Origin: Oxalobacteraceae bacterium OTU3CINTB1
Lineage (GTDB): Bacteria; Pseudomonadota; Gammaproteobacteria; Burkholderiales; Burkholderiaceae_D
Direction of reading: 5' to 3'
Length of the DNA: 64,000 nt
Assembly (NCBI GenBank): GCA_024123955.1
Contig: CP099652.1
Span: forward strand, 186,001 to 250,000
Part shown: one piece after another, positions 15,765 to 24,890 of the stretch
How positions within the stretch are numbered: the first letter of the stretch is position 1
Layout of the letters: the number at the start of each line of letters is the position of its first letter
Notes under the pieces: model-generated
The model's input: the letters and a program-made list of their open reading frames with translations, nothing else
What the model was told of the DNA's origin: nothing
Database searches by the model: none
Position numbers and translations under genes: made by a program

Positions 15765-17837
15765 TTACGGCTTCACTTCCGGCTTGGGTGTGGTTAAAAG
15801 TTCCTTCATCCTTGCCAGCCGCTCCTTGGGCGTGATGATCTCGGATTCGACCGGCACGGCGGTGCCGACGTCCAGTTCCATTTCCTTGATGAAGCGTGAA
15901 GGGTCGCAATGGACCTGCTCGCCGCCGCGCTTGCGCTTCTTGCACCACGTGATCTGCAAGGTGCGCTGGGCGCGCGTGATGCCGACGTACATCAAACGCC
16001 GCTCCTCCTGCACGCGGGCGGCGATGGTCTCGGCCGGCGCGTCCGGATCGCCCTTGTGCGGCAGGATGCCCTCCTCGACGCCGACCAGGAACACGTGCGG
16101 ATACTCCAGCCCCTTGGACGCGTGCAGGGTCGACATGCGCACCGCGTCCGGATCCTCGTCCTGGCCCTCCAGCATCGACATCAGCGCCACCATCTGCGTC
16201 AGCTCCAGCACGTTCTTTTCGTCGCCGTCGCGGTCCTTGCCGCCACGGCCGCGCTCCTTGAGCCAGTTGGTGAACTCCAGCACGTTCTGCCACTTGCCCT
16301 GGGCCGCGCGCTCGTCGAACATGTCGTACAGGTAGGACTCGTAATTGATCGCCTCCAGCAGGTCGTCCAGCACCTGGGCGGCATTGTCGCCGCTCCCGCT
16401 CGGACCGGGACGGCTGGCGCGCGACTCGAGGTTGTTGATGAAGTTGCAGAAGTCGCGCAGCGGTCCCAGCTGGCGATCGTTGAGCAGGGCTTCGATGCCG
16501 CCCTTGAACACGGCCTCGAACAGCGAGCACTGCCACTGGCCCGAGAAGGTGCCCAGCGTTTCCATGGTCGACTGGCCGACGCCGCGCCGGGGCGTGGTCA
16601 CGGCGCGGATGAAGGCCGGATCGTCGTCGGTGTTGGCCAGCAGGCGCAGGTAGCTGATGATGTCCTTGATCTCGGCCTTGTCGAAGAAGCTTTGGCCGCC
16701 GGAAATCGTGTACGGTATGCGTTCCTTGCGCAGGCTTTGCTCGATGATGCGGGCCTGGTGGTTGCCCCGGTACAGGATGGCGTAGTCGGACCACTTGTTC
16801 TTGCGCTGGAAATGGTCGGCCGAGATCATGATGGCCACCTGCTCGGCCTCCTGGTCGTCGTTGGCCATGCCGAGCACGTTGATCGGCTCGCCCAGGCCGT
16901 GTTCCGACCACAGCGACTTCTCGAACAGCTTGGGATTGTTGCCGATCACCGCGTTGGCCGCTTGCAGGATGCGGGTGGTCGAGCGGTAGTTCTGCTCCAG
17001 CTTGATCACCTGCAAGTCGGGGAAGTCGGTCTGCAGGGTCTTCAGGTTTTCGACCGACGCGCCGCGCCATGCGTAGATGGCCTGGTCGTCGTCGCCCACG
17101 GCGGTGAACATCGGCTTCTTGCCGATGCCGGTCACCATCAGCTTGACCAGCTCGTACTGGCAGGTGTTGGTGTCCTGGTACTCGTCCATCAGCAGGTAAC
17201 GCAGGCGGCGCTGCCACTTGTCGCGCACCGGCTCGTTGCTGCGGAACAGTTCCACCGGCAACCGGATCAAATCGTCGAAGTCGACCGCCTGGTAGGCAGA
17301 CAAGGTCGCCACATAGCTGGCGTAGATACGAGCGGACTGCGCCTCGTCCTCGTCCTTGGCCTGCTGCAGCGCGATCATCGGGTCGACCAGGCCGTTTTTC
17401 CAGAGCGAAATGTCGGTCTGGATACGGCGCACCACCTGCTTGTCGGTGGTGATGGCCAGATCCTGGATCAGCGAGCCGCAATCGTCGCTGTCCATGATCG
17501 AAAAGCGGTCCTTGAGGCCGACACCGTTGGCTTCCTGGCGCAGGATCTTCACGCCCAGCGAATGGAAAGTCGACACCGTCAGCTGCTTGGCCTGCTTGGG
17601 CTGCTTGAGCAGCTTGGCGATACGCTCCTGCATCTCCAACGCCGCCTTGTTGGTGAAGGTCAGCGCGGCGATGGTGCGCGGATCGTAGCCCCGGTCCTCG
17701 ATCAGGTGGGCGATCTTTTGCGTGATCACGCGCGTCTTGCCCGAGCCGGCGCCGGCCAGCACCAGGCACGGGCCGTCCAGATAGGTCACGGCTTCGCTTT
17801 GCGGGACGTTGAGGCCGAATTGTGGTGCTTTGGACAT
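15765..17837 (-). CDS. rep: ATP-dependent DNA helicase Rep (UvrD/Rep superfamily 1)
   Basis: A 690-residue SF1A helicase, close to the 673 residues of E. coli Rep. It begins NVPQSEAVTYLDGPCLVLAG (Q motif) and AGSGKTRVI (Walker A), and contains TFHSLGVKILR, LLMDEYQDTNTCQYEL (DExx box), VGDDDQAIYAWRGA, QNYRSTTRIL, STLHASKGLEYPHVFLVG and RRLMYVGITRAQ (motif VI). It unwinds DNA 3' to 5' and helps forks restart past protein blocks. The start at 17837 (MSKAPQFGLN) fits Rep; the frame stays open to 17954 without similarity. PriA, another restart protein, is encoded 4 kb downstream. Confidence 0.93.
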   Translation of the reverse strand: MSKAPQFGLNVPQSEAVTYLDGPCLVLAGAGSGKTRVITQKIAHLIEDRGYDPRTIAALTFTNKAALEMQERIAKLLKQPKQAKQLTVSTFHSLGVKILRQEANGVGLKDRFSIMDSDDCGSLIQDLAITTDKQVVRRIQTDISLWKNGLVDPMIALQQAKDEDEAQSARIYASYVATLSAYQAVDFDDLIRLPVELFRSNEPVRDKWQRRLRYLLMDEYQDTNTCQYELVKLMVTGIGKKPMFTAVGDDDQAIYAWRGASVENLKTLQTDFPDLQVIKLEQNYRSTTRILQAANAVIGNNPKLFEKSLWSEHGLGEPINVLGMANDDQEAEQVAIMISADHFQRKNKWSDYAILYRGNHQARIIEQSLRKERIPYTISGGQSFFDKAEIKDIISYLRLLANTDDDPAFIRAVTTPRRGVGQSTMETLGTFSGQWQCSLFEAVFKGGIEALLNDRQLGPLRDFCNFINNLESRASRPGPSGSGDNAAQVLDDLLEAINYESYLYDMFDERAAQGKWQNVLEFTNWLKERGRGGKDRDGDEKNVLELTQMVALMSMLEGQDEDPDAVRMSTLHASKGLEYPHVFLVGVEEGILPHKGDPDAPAETIAARVQEERRLMYVGITRAQRTLQITWCKKRKRGGEQVHCDPSRFIKEMELDVGTAVPVESEIITPKERLARMKELLTTPKPEVKP

Positions 17838-17978
17838 CGGGGGACGATCTGACGAGGAAATAGCCAGCCATTGTAGCAGCGCCGGGCCGTCGCTTGCAGG
17901 CTGGCGCTGAGGCTTTATGACATTTGCGTTACCATGTTGGCCTGGAGCGCACATGCGCCGCTTTTACACGGTAGAACT

Positions 17979-18461
17979 ATGAAATTCGAACATTTAATTG
18001 AGATTAACGACCCGCTGAATCCTTTGATCGACGCCCTGACTCCCGAGCAGGTGTGGGCCGGCCTGGTGCTGAGCGCCGAGTCGCCGAAGTTGTTCGTCCC
18101 GCACCTGGACGATTGCATCGTCGACGAGCGCACCGACAACGGCTTCCGCCGCCGCCGCCGGTTTGGCGAGCTGGTGGTCGAGGACCATGTGGTGCTTGAA
18201 CCGATGCGCCAGCTGCGCTATGAAGTGGCGCCGCAGCAAGACATCAGCCGCCAGAGCCTGACGGTGACCATCGAAACCCCGACCGCCGACACCCTGTACG
18301 TGCGCTTCCAGTACCAGGACGACCACGACGCCGCCACCGATGCGGCCAACGCCATGTACGACGAGTTCCGCAAATCGGCCTACCAGGAGTCCGATATCGA
18401 CATGATCCGCGTGCTGCGCGACCTGGCCTCGCAAGGACGCCTCGGCGCCACGCTGAACTAA
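17979..18461 (+). CDS. SRPBCC protein of the AtaL/DUF1857 type
   Basis: A 160-residue START-fold protein. FEHLIEINDPLNPLIDALTPEQVWAGL at the N-terminus and the following RRRRFGELVVEDHVVLEP match DUF1857 (acetylaranotin cluster protein L-like) members. Bacterial copies have no known substrate. Start at 17979 is chosen by homology; an upstream in-frame ATG at 17934 lies in the promoter region. Convergent to the HD-GYP gene, five bases away. Confidence 0.8.
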   Translation: MKFEHLIEINDPLNPLIDALTPEQVWAGLVLSAESPKLFVPHLDDCIVDERTDNGFRRRRRFGELVVEDHVVLEPMRQLRYEVAPQQDISRQSLTVTIETPTADTLYVRFQYQDDHDAATDAANAMYDEFRKSAYQESDIDMIRVLRDLASQGRLGATLN

Positions 18462-18466
18462 AAGCG

Positions 18467-19606
18467 CTATAGCGCCGCCGCGCTTCCCCACACCTGTTCC
18501 ATCCGCAGCGGCGGCGCGTTCAGCGCCGCCACCTGGGCATTGGTCAGCACTTCGCGGATCGCGTGCAGCGGCATGCGCGTGTCGCGCTCGAGAAACACCT
18601 CCAGCGGCGCCCCGCGCGGGCCGAGCACCGACTCCACATGCGGCGTCGTCGATTGCAGCCCCCGGCGCGACACCACCGCCACCTCGCCGTCGATCAACCG
18701 CACATAACTGCCGATGGGGTAGATGCCCAGCTCGCGGATCAGCAGCGACGCCAGGTTGGTGTGCAAGGTGGTCCGGGCTTCCAGCAGGATGTCGCGCAGC
18801 GCCGCGTTGGCCGACATCGCCGGGCGGTAGCCGCGCTCCGATACGCGCGCGCAATACCGATCGGCCAGGATCACCAGCTTGGCCAGCGGCGGAATCTGCG
18901 CCCCGGCCTTGCCAAACGGGTAACCGGTGCCGTCCTCGTTTTCATGGTGGTGCAACACGCAATCGACCCAGGTCGGGTCGGTGATCCCCACATCGGCCAG
19001 CAAGCGCGCGCTCAGCTCGGGATGGGCCATCATGCGCTCGCGCTCGGCCGCGTCGAAGGCGGCGGCGCCGTCATGCCAGCGCTGCTGGTCCTCCAGCAAG
19101 CCCAGATTCATCGTCAGCGCGGCCAGGGTGACGGCCATGACGTCGTCCGGCGAGCGCTCGCGGGCGCGGGCGAGCACCTGCGCGACGATGGCGGTGTCGA
19201 TGCAGTGGCGCACCGGATAAGGCGCCTGCCGCTGGTTGTGCAGGATGCTGGCGGTGGCGATATCGACGTTCAGCGAGATCGCGTCGCCCACCAGGGTCGC
19301 GATCTCTTCGAGCTTTCGGCGCAGGCCGGGCGGGGCCGCGCGCCGGGCGATGGCTTGCTGCAAGCCCTGCAGTTCCAGGCAGGCGCCGTTGAGCTTGCGC
19401 AGCACGGACTCCGGCCCGGCCGATTCCGGGCCCTGGTCGCTATAGTCTTCAAAATTGCCGCGCTCGATCAGATAGTCGATCTGATTGGCGCTGGCGATCA
19501 TGTGTCCCTTACGTATAAGCAAAGCACCGGTGTCGCTATAAACATTCCACGGAATCAGCATTCCCAACTTCAAATCCGCCGCCGTGACCTTACGCATCTT
19601 CATCAA
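18467..19606 (-). CDS. Degenerate HD-GYP domain protein
   Basis: A 379-residue protein. The N-terminal 55 residues (VTAADLKLGMLIPWNVYSD, GALLIRKGHMI) are the small domain that often precedes HD-GYP. In the catalytic part the first His is kept (RHCIDTAIVAQVLA), but the HD pair, normally in ALLHDIGK, is replaced: ALTMNLGLL reads M and N in its place. The later HPELSARLL, HHHENEDGTGYPFG and LADRYCARV segments are kept. It therefore probably cannot hydrolyse c-di-GMP and may serve as a receptor or scaffold. A GGDEF protein is encoded 4 kb away. Confidence 0.82.
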   Translation of the reverse strand: MMKMRKVTAADLKLGMLIPWNVYSDTGALLIRKGHMIASANQIDYLIERGNFEDYSDQGPESAGPESVLRKLNGACLELQGLQQAIARRAAPPGLRRKLEEIATLVGDAISLNVDIATASILHNQRQAPYPVRHCIDTAIVAQVLARARERSPDDVMAVTLAALTMNLGLLEDQQRWHDGAAAFDAAERERMMAHPELSARLLADVGITDPTWVDCVLHHHENEDGTGYPFGKAGAQIPPLAKLVILADRYCARVSERGYRPAMSANAALRDILLEARTTLHTNLASLLIRELGIYPIGSYVRLIDGEVAVVSRRGLQSTTPHVESVLGPRGAPLEVFLERDTRMPLHAIREVLTNAQVAALNAPPLRMEQVWGSAAAL

Positions 19607-19694
19607 ACCACTACCGGAATTATCGATCCGGCAGCATAAAGGTTCTCAATAGAAATGTGTGACTTTTTTTGTATCGTTGTGTGACATTCCAGAA

Positions 19695-21137
19695 TCATGG
19701 CGCGGGTGTGCAGTCGACGCACGGGTCGTCGTGCTTGGGCTCGTTCGCCAGCTGGTGCGCCAGATCGCGCAACGCGGTGCGCACGCCCTCCTCCACCACC
19801 GGATGGTAAAACGGCATGTCCAGCATGGCGGCCACGCTCAGCCCGGCCTGGGCGGCCCATGACAGCAGATGGCCGATGTGCTCGGCGCGCGGGCCGATCA
19901 TCTCGGCGCCGAGGAAGCGGCCGCTGCGGAACTCGCCGTAGACGCGCAGCATGCCCTGGTTTTGCAGCATCACGCGGCTGCGGCCCTGGTTCTCGAACGA
20001 CACCTTGCCGACCGCGAAGCGGCCCGTGTGCGAGGCGCACAATTCCTCGTGGCTGGCGCCGGCCGTGGCGATCTGCGGCTCGGTGAAGGCGATCGTCAGC
20101 GGTGTGCGGCGCAGGCCCGGCTTGACGTCCGGATAGCGGGCGGCGTTGTCGCCGGCGATGCGGCCCTGGTCGGCCGCCTCCGGCAATTGCGGGCGATCGT
20201 TGTCGGCGTCGCCGGCGATGAAGATCGGGCTTTGCTGACACTGCATGGTGTATTTGTCATACAGCGGGATGCCATGGTGGTCGCGCTTGAGGCCGGTGTT
20301 CTCCAGTCCCAGCTCGTGCACATTCGGACGCCGTCCCACCGCCGACAGCAGGTGGCTGAAGCGCTCGGTGCGCTGCTCGCCGTCCAGCCGCGTGCTGGTG
20401 ACGACCAGTTGCTCGCCGTCAAGCTCCACCTTGGTCACCTTGGTTTCATAGCGGATGTCGAGTTCAACGCTCATGGCGCGGCGGGCAACCGCCAGCACGT
20501 CCGGATCGCTCAACTGGGCAATGCTCTCGCCGCGCGCGAAAATGGTCACGCGCACGCCCAGCCGGTGCAATGCCTGCCCGAGCTCCAGCCCGATGATGCC
20601 GGTGCCGGCGATGGCGATCGATTCCGGCAAATCGTCCCAATAGAACACGGCGTCGCTGTTGATGACGCGCGGGCCGGCGGCGGCCCACTCCTCCGGCACG
20701 ATGGGAGTCGAGCCGGTGGCGATGACGAAGCGCTCGGCCTGGACCAGCGTGTGGTCGTCCACCTGGAGTTTGTTTTCACTGATAAAGCGCGCGTGGCCGT
20801 GGAGCTTGTCGGCGGCCGGATAGCCGTCGACCGCTTCGACGACGAAGCCGACAAAGCGGTCGCGCTCGGCGCGCACGCGCGCCATCACGGCCTTGCCGTC
20901 GATGCGGACCGGCCCCGGATGGACGCCAAAGGCAGGCGCCGCTTTCGCCGCGTGTGCGGCTTCGGCCGCCGCGATCAGCAGCTTGCTGGGCATGCAGCCG
21001 ACCCGGGCGCAAGTGGTGCCGTACGGGCCGCTCTCGATCAGCACGGCTTTCTTGCCGCCGGCGGTCGCGGCGCGGTAGGCCGTCATGCCGGCGGTGCCGG
21101 CGCCGATCACCGCAACTTCTGTCTTGATAGTCTTCAT
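19695..21137 (-). CDS. Pyridine nucleotide-disulfide oxidoreductase, dihydrolipoyl dehydrogenase-like
   Basis: A 480-residue flavoprotein. It shows the FAD dinucleotide fold (EVAVIGAGTAGMTAYRAA), the redox-active disulfide (TTCARVGCMPSKLL), the NAD(P)H fold (IAIAGTGIIGLELGQALHRLG), a second FAD contact (IFIAGDADNDRPQLPEAADQG) and the C-terminal dimerisation domain with the His-Glu dyad (FYHPVVEEGVRTAL). It resembles stand-alone lipoamide dehydrogenases and soluble transhydrogenases rather than the subunit in a pyruvate dehydrogenase cluster; no E2 gene is nearby. A CVDC motif near the C-terminus (CVDCTPAP) could be an extra redox or metal site. Divergent from the ArgP-type regulator, which may control it. 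Confidence 0.85.
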   Translation of the reverse strand: MKTIKTEVAVIGAGTAGMTAYRAATAGGKKAVLIESGPYGTTCARVGCMPSKLLIAAAEAAHAAKAAPAFGVHPGPVRIDGKAVMARVRAERDRFVGFVVEAVDGYPAADKLHGHARFISENKLQVDDHTLVQAERFVIATGSTPIVPEEWAAAGPRVINSDAVFYWDDLPESIAIAGTGIIGLELGQALHRLGVRVTIFARGESIAQLSDPDVLAVARRAMSVELDIRYETKVTKVELDGEQLVVTSTRLDGEQRTERFSHLLSAVGRRPNVHELGLENTGLKRDHHGIPLYDKYTMQCQQSPIFIAGDADNDRPQLPEAADQGRIAGDNAARYPDVKPGLRRTPLTIAFTEPQIATAGASHEELCASHTGRFAVGKVSFENQGRSRVMLQNQGMLRVYGEFRSGRFLGAEMIGPRAEHIGHLLSWAAQAGLSVAAMLDMPFYHPVVEEGVRTALRDLAHQLANEPKHDDPCVDCTPAP

Positions 21138-21225
21138 AAGGTGTTCCGATTGGTTTTCTAATTTTACTTTGGAGCAAAAGAGCATTAGTATTACTTATTG
21201 TATTTCAATTTTATAAGTAGCACTT
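21138..21225. promoter_or_regulatory. Divergent promoter with candidate LysR operator
   Basis: This 88-base AT-rich gap separates the flavoreductase and the LysR gene. ACTTAT at 21193 and ATAAGT at 21213 form a dyad with a 14-base spacer, and ACTTAT recurs at 21222 across the LysR start. LysR-type regulators commonly bind such interrupted dyads close to their own promoter. The operator is inferred from position and symmetry only. Confidence 0.45.
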
Positions 21226-22119
21226 ATGGCTCCACTAGACTATCGCGCGCTAGCCGTGCTGGACGCTGTCGCCAGCCATGGCAGCTTTGAAAAGGCTGCG
21301 ACCGCGCTCGGCATCAGCCAATCGGCCGTCTCCCAGCGCATCAAGGCGCTGGAGGACGCCGCCGGCCGCCTGCTGATCGTGCGCGGCCAGCCGGCCGTGC
21401 CGACCGGGCTCGGCCAGCGGCTGGTCTCGCACCACCGCAACGTCAAATTGATGGAAGCCGCGCTCGACATCGATCTCGGCAACAAGGTTAGCATGCCGGA
21501 GATTTCCCTGGCGATAGACGCCGCCAGCCTGGCCACGTGGTTCCCGCTGAGCTTGCAACCGCTGCTGTCGCCGCCGCGTTGCCAACTCAACATTCAGCAG
21601 GCCACCCGCGACATGGCCCTGCATCTGGTGCGGGAGGGTAGCGTATTCGGCAGCATCGCCGCCGCCCAGCCGCACCCCGAGCATCCGGCCAACGGCCCGG
21701 AGGTAACGCCGCTGGGCAAGCTGCGCTATGTGTGCGTGGCCACGCCGGTGTTCGCCGGCCACTGGTTCGGCGACGGCTTTTCGGCCGAGGCGGCGCGGCT
21801 GGCGCCGGCGGTGGTGTGCGACCGCGACATGATGGCCGGCTTCCTGCGCGAGGCGCTCGGCCTGGACGGTCCGTATCCGCACCACACGGTGCCGCTGTCG
21901 CCGGCCAGCGCCGAATGCGTCCACGGCGGCCTGGCCTACGGGCTGATGCCGCTGTCGCAGGCCACCCGGTCGCTGGCCGACGGCCGCCTGGTCGATCTGG
22001 CGCCGGGCAGGCACGTCGAGGTGGCGCTGAACTGGCACGCGTGGAACCTCGACACGCCGTTCACGCGCGCGCTCAGCGAGCAAATCATCGCCACCGCGCG
22101 GCGCTGCCTGTTGCAATAG
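21226..22119 (+). CDS. LysR family regulator, ArgP (IciA) type
   Basis: A 297-residue regulator. The N-terminal winged helix (LDYRALAVLDAVASHGSFEK, AATALGISQSAVSQRIKALE) matches ArgP/IciA closely, and AVPTGLGQRLVSHHRNVKLME continues the family pattern. In E. coli ArgP activates argO and other genes in response to arginine or lysine; the usual target, a LysE-type exporter, is not adjacent here. Instead the divergent gene encodes a flavoreductase, so the target set may differ. No ribosome binding site is obvious before the ATG. Confidence 0.88.
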   Translation: MAPLDYRALAVLDAVASHGSFEKAATALGISQSAVSQRIKALEDAAGRLLIVRGQPAVPTGLGQRLVSHHRNVKLMEAALDIDLGNKVSMPEISLAIDAASLATWFPLSLQPLLSPPRCQLNIQQATRDMALHLVREGSVFGSIAAAQPHPEHPANGPEVTPLGKLRYVCVATPVFAGHWFGDGFSAEAARLAPAVVCDRDMMAGFLREALGLDGPYPHHTVPLSPASAECVHGGLAYGLMPLSQATRSLADGRLVDLAPGRHVEVALNWHAWNLDTPFTRALSEQIIATARRCLLQ

Positions 22120-22128
22120 CCGCTATCG

Positions 22129-24174
22129 TTAAATATCGAGCGGATCGACTTCCAGCGACCATTTCACGCGGCTTTTCATTTCGCGCAGGGTCCACAGCCA
22201 CTCCTTGAGGAACTGCTGCAGCATCGGCCGCGACGCCGATTCGACCAGCAACTGCGCGCGGTCGACGTTGTGCACGCGGGTCATGCTCATCGGGATCGGG
22301 TCGTTGATGGTGATGCCCGGATGCTCGACGCAGTCGCGGGCGATGGTCAGGAATTCGATGGCCGTCGCCAGCTCCGGCGCCTCGGCGCGCAGCAGCGCCT
22401 GGAACAGGTATGGCGGCAGCGCGGCCTGCTCGCGCTCCTCCAGCAGCGCCGACGCGAAGTGATCGTAATCGTGGTGCACCACCGCGCCGTACAGCGGATG
22501 CTGCGGATAGCGCGTCTGGATCAGCACCTCGCTGACGCTGCCGCCCTCGGTCCGCCCGGCGCGGCCGGCGCGTCCCGCCACCTGCATCAACTGCGCGAAC
22601 AGCCGCTCGCTGGCGCGGTAATCCTGCGAAAACAGCGCGGTGTCCGGATTGAGGATGCCGACCAGCGTAAGCTTTTTGAAGTCGTGGCCCTTGGCGACCA
22701 TCTGCGTACCGATCAGGATATCGACCTCGCCGCGATGGACGGTGTCGAAGGCCGCCTGCGCGCTGCCCTTCTTGCGGGTCGAGTCGGCGTCGATGCGCAG
22801 CACGCGCGCCTCAGGGAACATGGCCTGCAAGCCCTCCTCGACGCGTTGGGTGCCGCGTCCCAGCGGTTGCAGGTCGACGTTGCCGCAGGTCGGGCAGTGG
22901 CGCGGGATGCGCAGCTCCAGGCTGCAGTGGTGGCAGCGCAACCGGTGCTCGGGACGGTGCAGCACCATGAACGAGGTGCAGCGCGTGCACTCGCTGATCC
23001 AGCCGCACGATTCGCAGCAGATCACCGGCGCATAGCCGCGGCGGTTGAGGAACAACAGCGATTGCTCGCCGCGCTCCATGCGCTGCTTGATGGCGGCGAT
23101 CAGGCCGGAGGTCAGGCCGTCCTTAGGCTTGTCGCGCTCCATGTCGATCAGCTTCACCTGCGGCAGCACGGCGTTCTTGACGGCGCGCTCGCGCAATTCC
23201 AGCTTGCGGTAGCGGCCCGACTGCGCGTGGTGCCAGCTTTCCAGCGACGGCGTGGCCGATCCGAGCACGATCGGAATCGCCAGCTGCCAGGCGCGCCACA
23301 CCGCCAGGTCGCGCGCCGAATAGCGCAAGCCTTCCTGCTGCTTGTACGACGGGTCGTGCTCTTCGTCGATGACGATCAGCTTCAGGTTCGGCAGCGACGC
23401 CAGGATCGCCAACCGCGTGCCGAGCACGATGCGCGCCCGGCCCTGGTGCGCGGCCAGCCAGTGCAGCATGCGCTCCCCCTCCGACAGGCTGCTATGCAGG
23501 GTCGCCAGCATCACGCCGGGGAAGCGCGCGCGGATATTGCCTTCCAACTGGGGCGTCAGGTTAATCTCCGGCACCAGAATCAGGATCTGCGCCTCCGCCT
23601 CGCGCGCCAGCACCTGGGCGCAGGCCTGCAGATACACCTCGGTCTTGCCGCTGCCGGTGACGCCGTACAGCAAAATGGGCGTGAAGCCGGCAGCGCCGCC
23701 GATGGCGTCGGCCGCTTCCTGCTGCGAGGGATTGAGCACTGGCATGTTGAGCGGCGTGCCGTCGTGCGGGGCATCGAGCTTGGCCAGCTTTTTTATCGCC
23801 TTGTCCAGGGTCAGCGGGGTGGGCGCGCGCAGGTTCTTTGGCAATCCCGGCAAGGCCACCTCGCCCAGCGGACGCTGATAGTAGTCGGCGGCAAAGCCGG
23901 CCAGCGCCAGCCATTGCGCCGACAGCGGCGCCAACTGGCTGCGGACCGCCAGCGCATCCTTCAATTTCCCGTCCGGCACATCGGTCTCCGCCGCCACGCC
24001 GACGATCAGGCCCATCACCTCGCGCGCGCCGAACGGTACGAACGCCAGCTGGCCGACCTGCGGCTGCTCCGCCGCGTCGCAATACCAGCGGTAATCGAAG
24101 ATGGCATTCAGCGGCGTATCGAGCGCCACCTGAAGAATGCAATGGTGAAAGAGGCCCTGCATAGATCCAGTCAC
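22129..24174 (-). CDS. priA: Primosomal replication protein PriA
   Basis: A 681-residue helicase that loads the replisome at stalled forks. It shows the N-terminal DNA-binding domain (LNAIFDYRWYCDA, GQLAFVPFGAREVMGLIVG), Walker A (GVTGSGKTEVYLQA), DEEH box (LIVIDEEHDPSYKQQEG), the zinc-binding Cys cluster (CCESCGWISECTRC, CHHC, CPTCG) and motifs V-VI (GTQMVAKGHDF, QVAGRAGRAGR). Start at 24174 or 24162 (MQGLFHH). Transcribed away from the AT-rich DnaA-box region. Confidence 0.95.
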   Translation of the reverse strand: MTGSMQGLFHHCILQVALDTPLNAIFDYRWYCDAAEQPQVGQLAFVPFGAREVMGLIVGVAAETDVPDGKLKDALAVRSQLAPLSAQWLALAGFAADYYQRPLGEVALPGLPKNLRAPTPLTLDKAIKKLAKLDAPHDGTPLNMPVLNPSQQEAADAIGGAAGFTPILLYGVTGSGKTEVYLQACAQVLAREAEAQILILVPEINLTPQLEGNIRARFPGVMLATLHSSLSEGERMLHWLAAHQGRARIVLGTRLAILASLPNLKLIVIDEEHDPSYKQQEGLRYSARDLAVWRAWQLAIPIVLGSATPSLESWHHAQSGRYRKLELRERAVKNAVLPQVKLIDMERDKPKDGLTSGLIAAIKQRMERGEQSLLFLNRRGYAPVICCESCGWISECTRCTSFMVLHRPEHRLRCHHCSLELRIPRHCPTCGNVDLQPLGRGTQRVEEGLQAMFPEARVLRIDADSTRKKGSAQAAFDTVHRGEVDILIGTQMVAKGHDFKKLTLVGILNPDTALFSQDYRASERLFAQLMQVAGRAGRAGRTEGGSVSEVLIQTRYPQHPLYGAVVHHDYDHFASALLEEREQAALPPYLFQALLRAEAPELATAIEFLTIARDCVEHPGITINDPIPMSMTRVHNVDRAQLLVESASRPMLQQFLKEWLWTLREMKSRVKWSLEVDPLDI

Positions 24175-24205
24175 ATGAAATCGGTGCTGTGGAAGACTCC
24201 ACGGT

Positions 24206-24230
24206 TTTTTGTGGATAACTTTGTGGACAA
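24206..24230. repeat. 25-base direct repeat, copy 1 (two DnaA-like boxes)
   Basis: TTTTTGTGGATAACTTTGTG and the following GACAA are identical to 24640-24664. Each copy holds a consensus box and a one-mismatch box 12 bases apart in the same orientation. Confidence 0.85.
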
Positions 24231-24639
24231 GAGAATCTTAATCTCCGGAAACCAATCACTTAACAGTTGGTAGCCACGCTAAGTGCTCAAATATTCGAAT
24301 TTATTTCCGTTTAAAATCAAACACTTGGAAAAAGCCTCCTAGGAGGCGGGGAAAACCGGTTTTTTCTCCGCAGCTGTGCATAAGTGAAGTATTTGGGATT
24401 ATTTTTTAACGATTTTCAACACTTTACGGGCCGTTTTAATGGCTACCGGAAAGTACAACATTAAGTCGATAACGACAAATTTTATACAGGAAGCGCTCAA
24501 ATGGTTTGCGCGGCCCTAACTTCGTTATCAAGCCAGCCATATTGCCTAAAAATCGTGCAGCGCAACATAAAGCTCATGCAAAACAACAACATTATGGCTA
24601 AGTCACGGTTTACTAAGTACTTTTATTTTTTATCCACAG

Positions 24640-24664
24640 TTTTTGTGGATAACTTTGTGGACAA
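24640..24664. repeat. 25-base direct repeat, copy 2 (two DnaA-like boxes)
   Basis: Second copy of the repeat at 24206-24230. Here an additional, oppositely oriented consensus box lies just before it (24630-24638), making an inverted box pair separated by five bases. Confidence 0.85.
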
Positions 24665-24857
24665 TGAAGAAATAAACCTGCCAAAGCCCGACTTATGGGT
24701 TTACAACCAGTACCTACCCTCATCCGACGACCTTATAATTACGCTTATAAATCAATGACTTACAATACATCCTCGGGCGATGGAAATCATGCTGCCTGTT
24801 ATTCTTGCACCAAAAAAAATTGTGCATAAGTCGGTTTGCTTTCCTCTGCGCACCAAT

Positions 24858-24890
24858 GAAAATGGGGCACGCCCCATTGGAACGTGCCCC
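24858..24890 (-). terminator. Intrinsic terminator of hemE
   Basis: GGGGCACG (24864-24871) and CGTGCCCC (24883-24890) form an eight-pair stem 16 bases past the hemE stop on the minus strand, followed by ATTTTCATT. An alternative stem AATGGGGC/GCCCCATT overlaps it. Confidence 0.7.

Larger units (their letters stand above)
24201..24830. other. AT-rich gene-free region with DnaA-box cluster (candidate oriC or DnaA-binding locus)
   Basis: The 732 bases between priA and hemE hold no convincing gene. They contain seven 9-mers matching or nearly matching the DnaA box TTATCCACA: minus strand at 24210, 24222 (TTGTCCACA), 24375 (TTATGCACA), 24644, 24656 (TTGTCCACA) and 24821 (TTATGCACA), and plus strand at 24630. 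The pair at 24210/24222 recurs exactly as 24644/24656 within a 25-base direct repeat. Between them lie the perfect palindromes GCCTCCTAGGAGGC (24334-24347) and AAAACCGGTTTT (24352-24363), and long A/T runs. Base composition is far more AT-rich than the flanks. This looks like a replication origin or a DnaA titration/reactivation site; which one cannot be told from the sequence alone. Confidence 0.6.

Noticed and set aside
24501..24758. 85-codon open frame in the priA-hemE gap
   Set aside because: It runs through the DnaA-box repeat, has no ribosome binding site and reads as low-complexity AT-derived sequence; non-coding function explains the region better.
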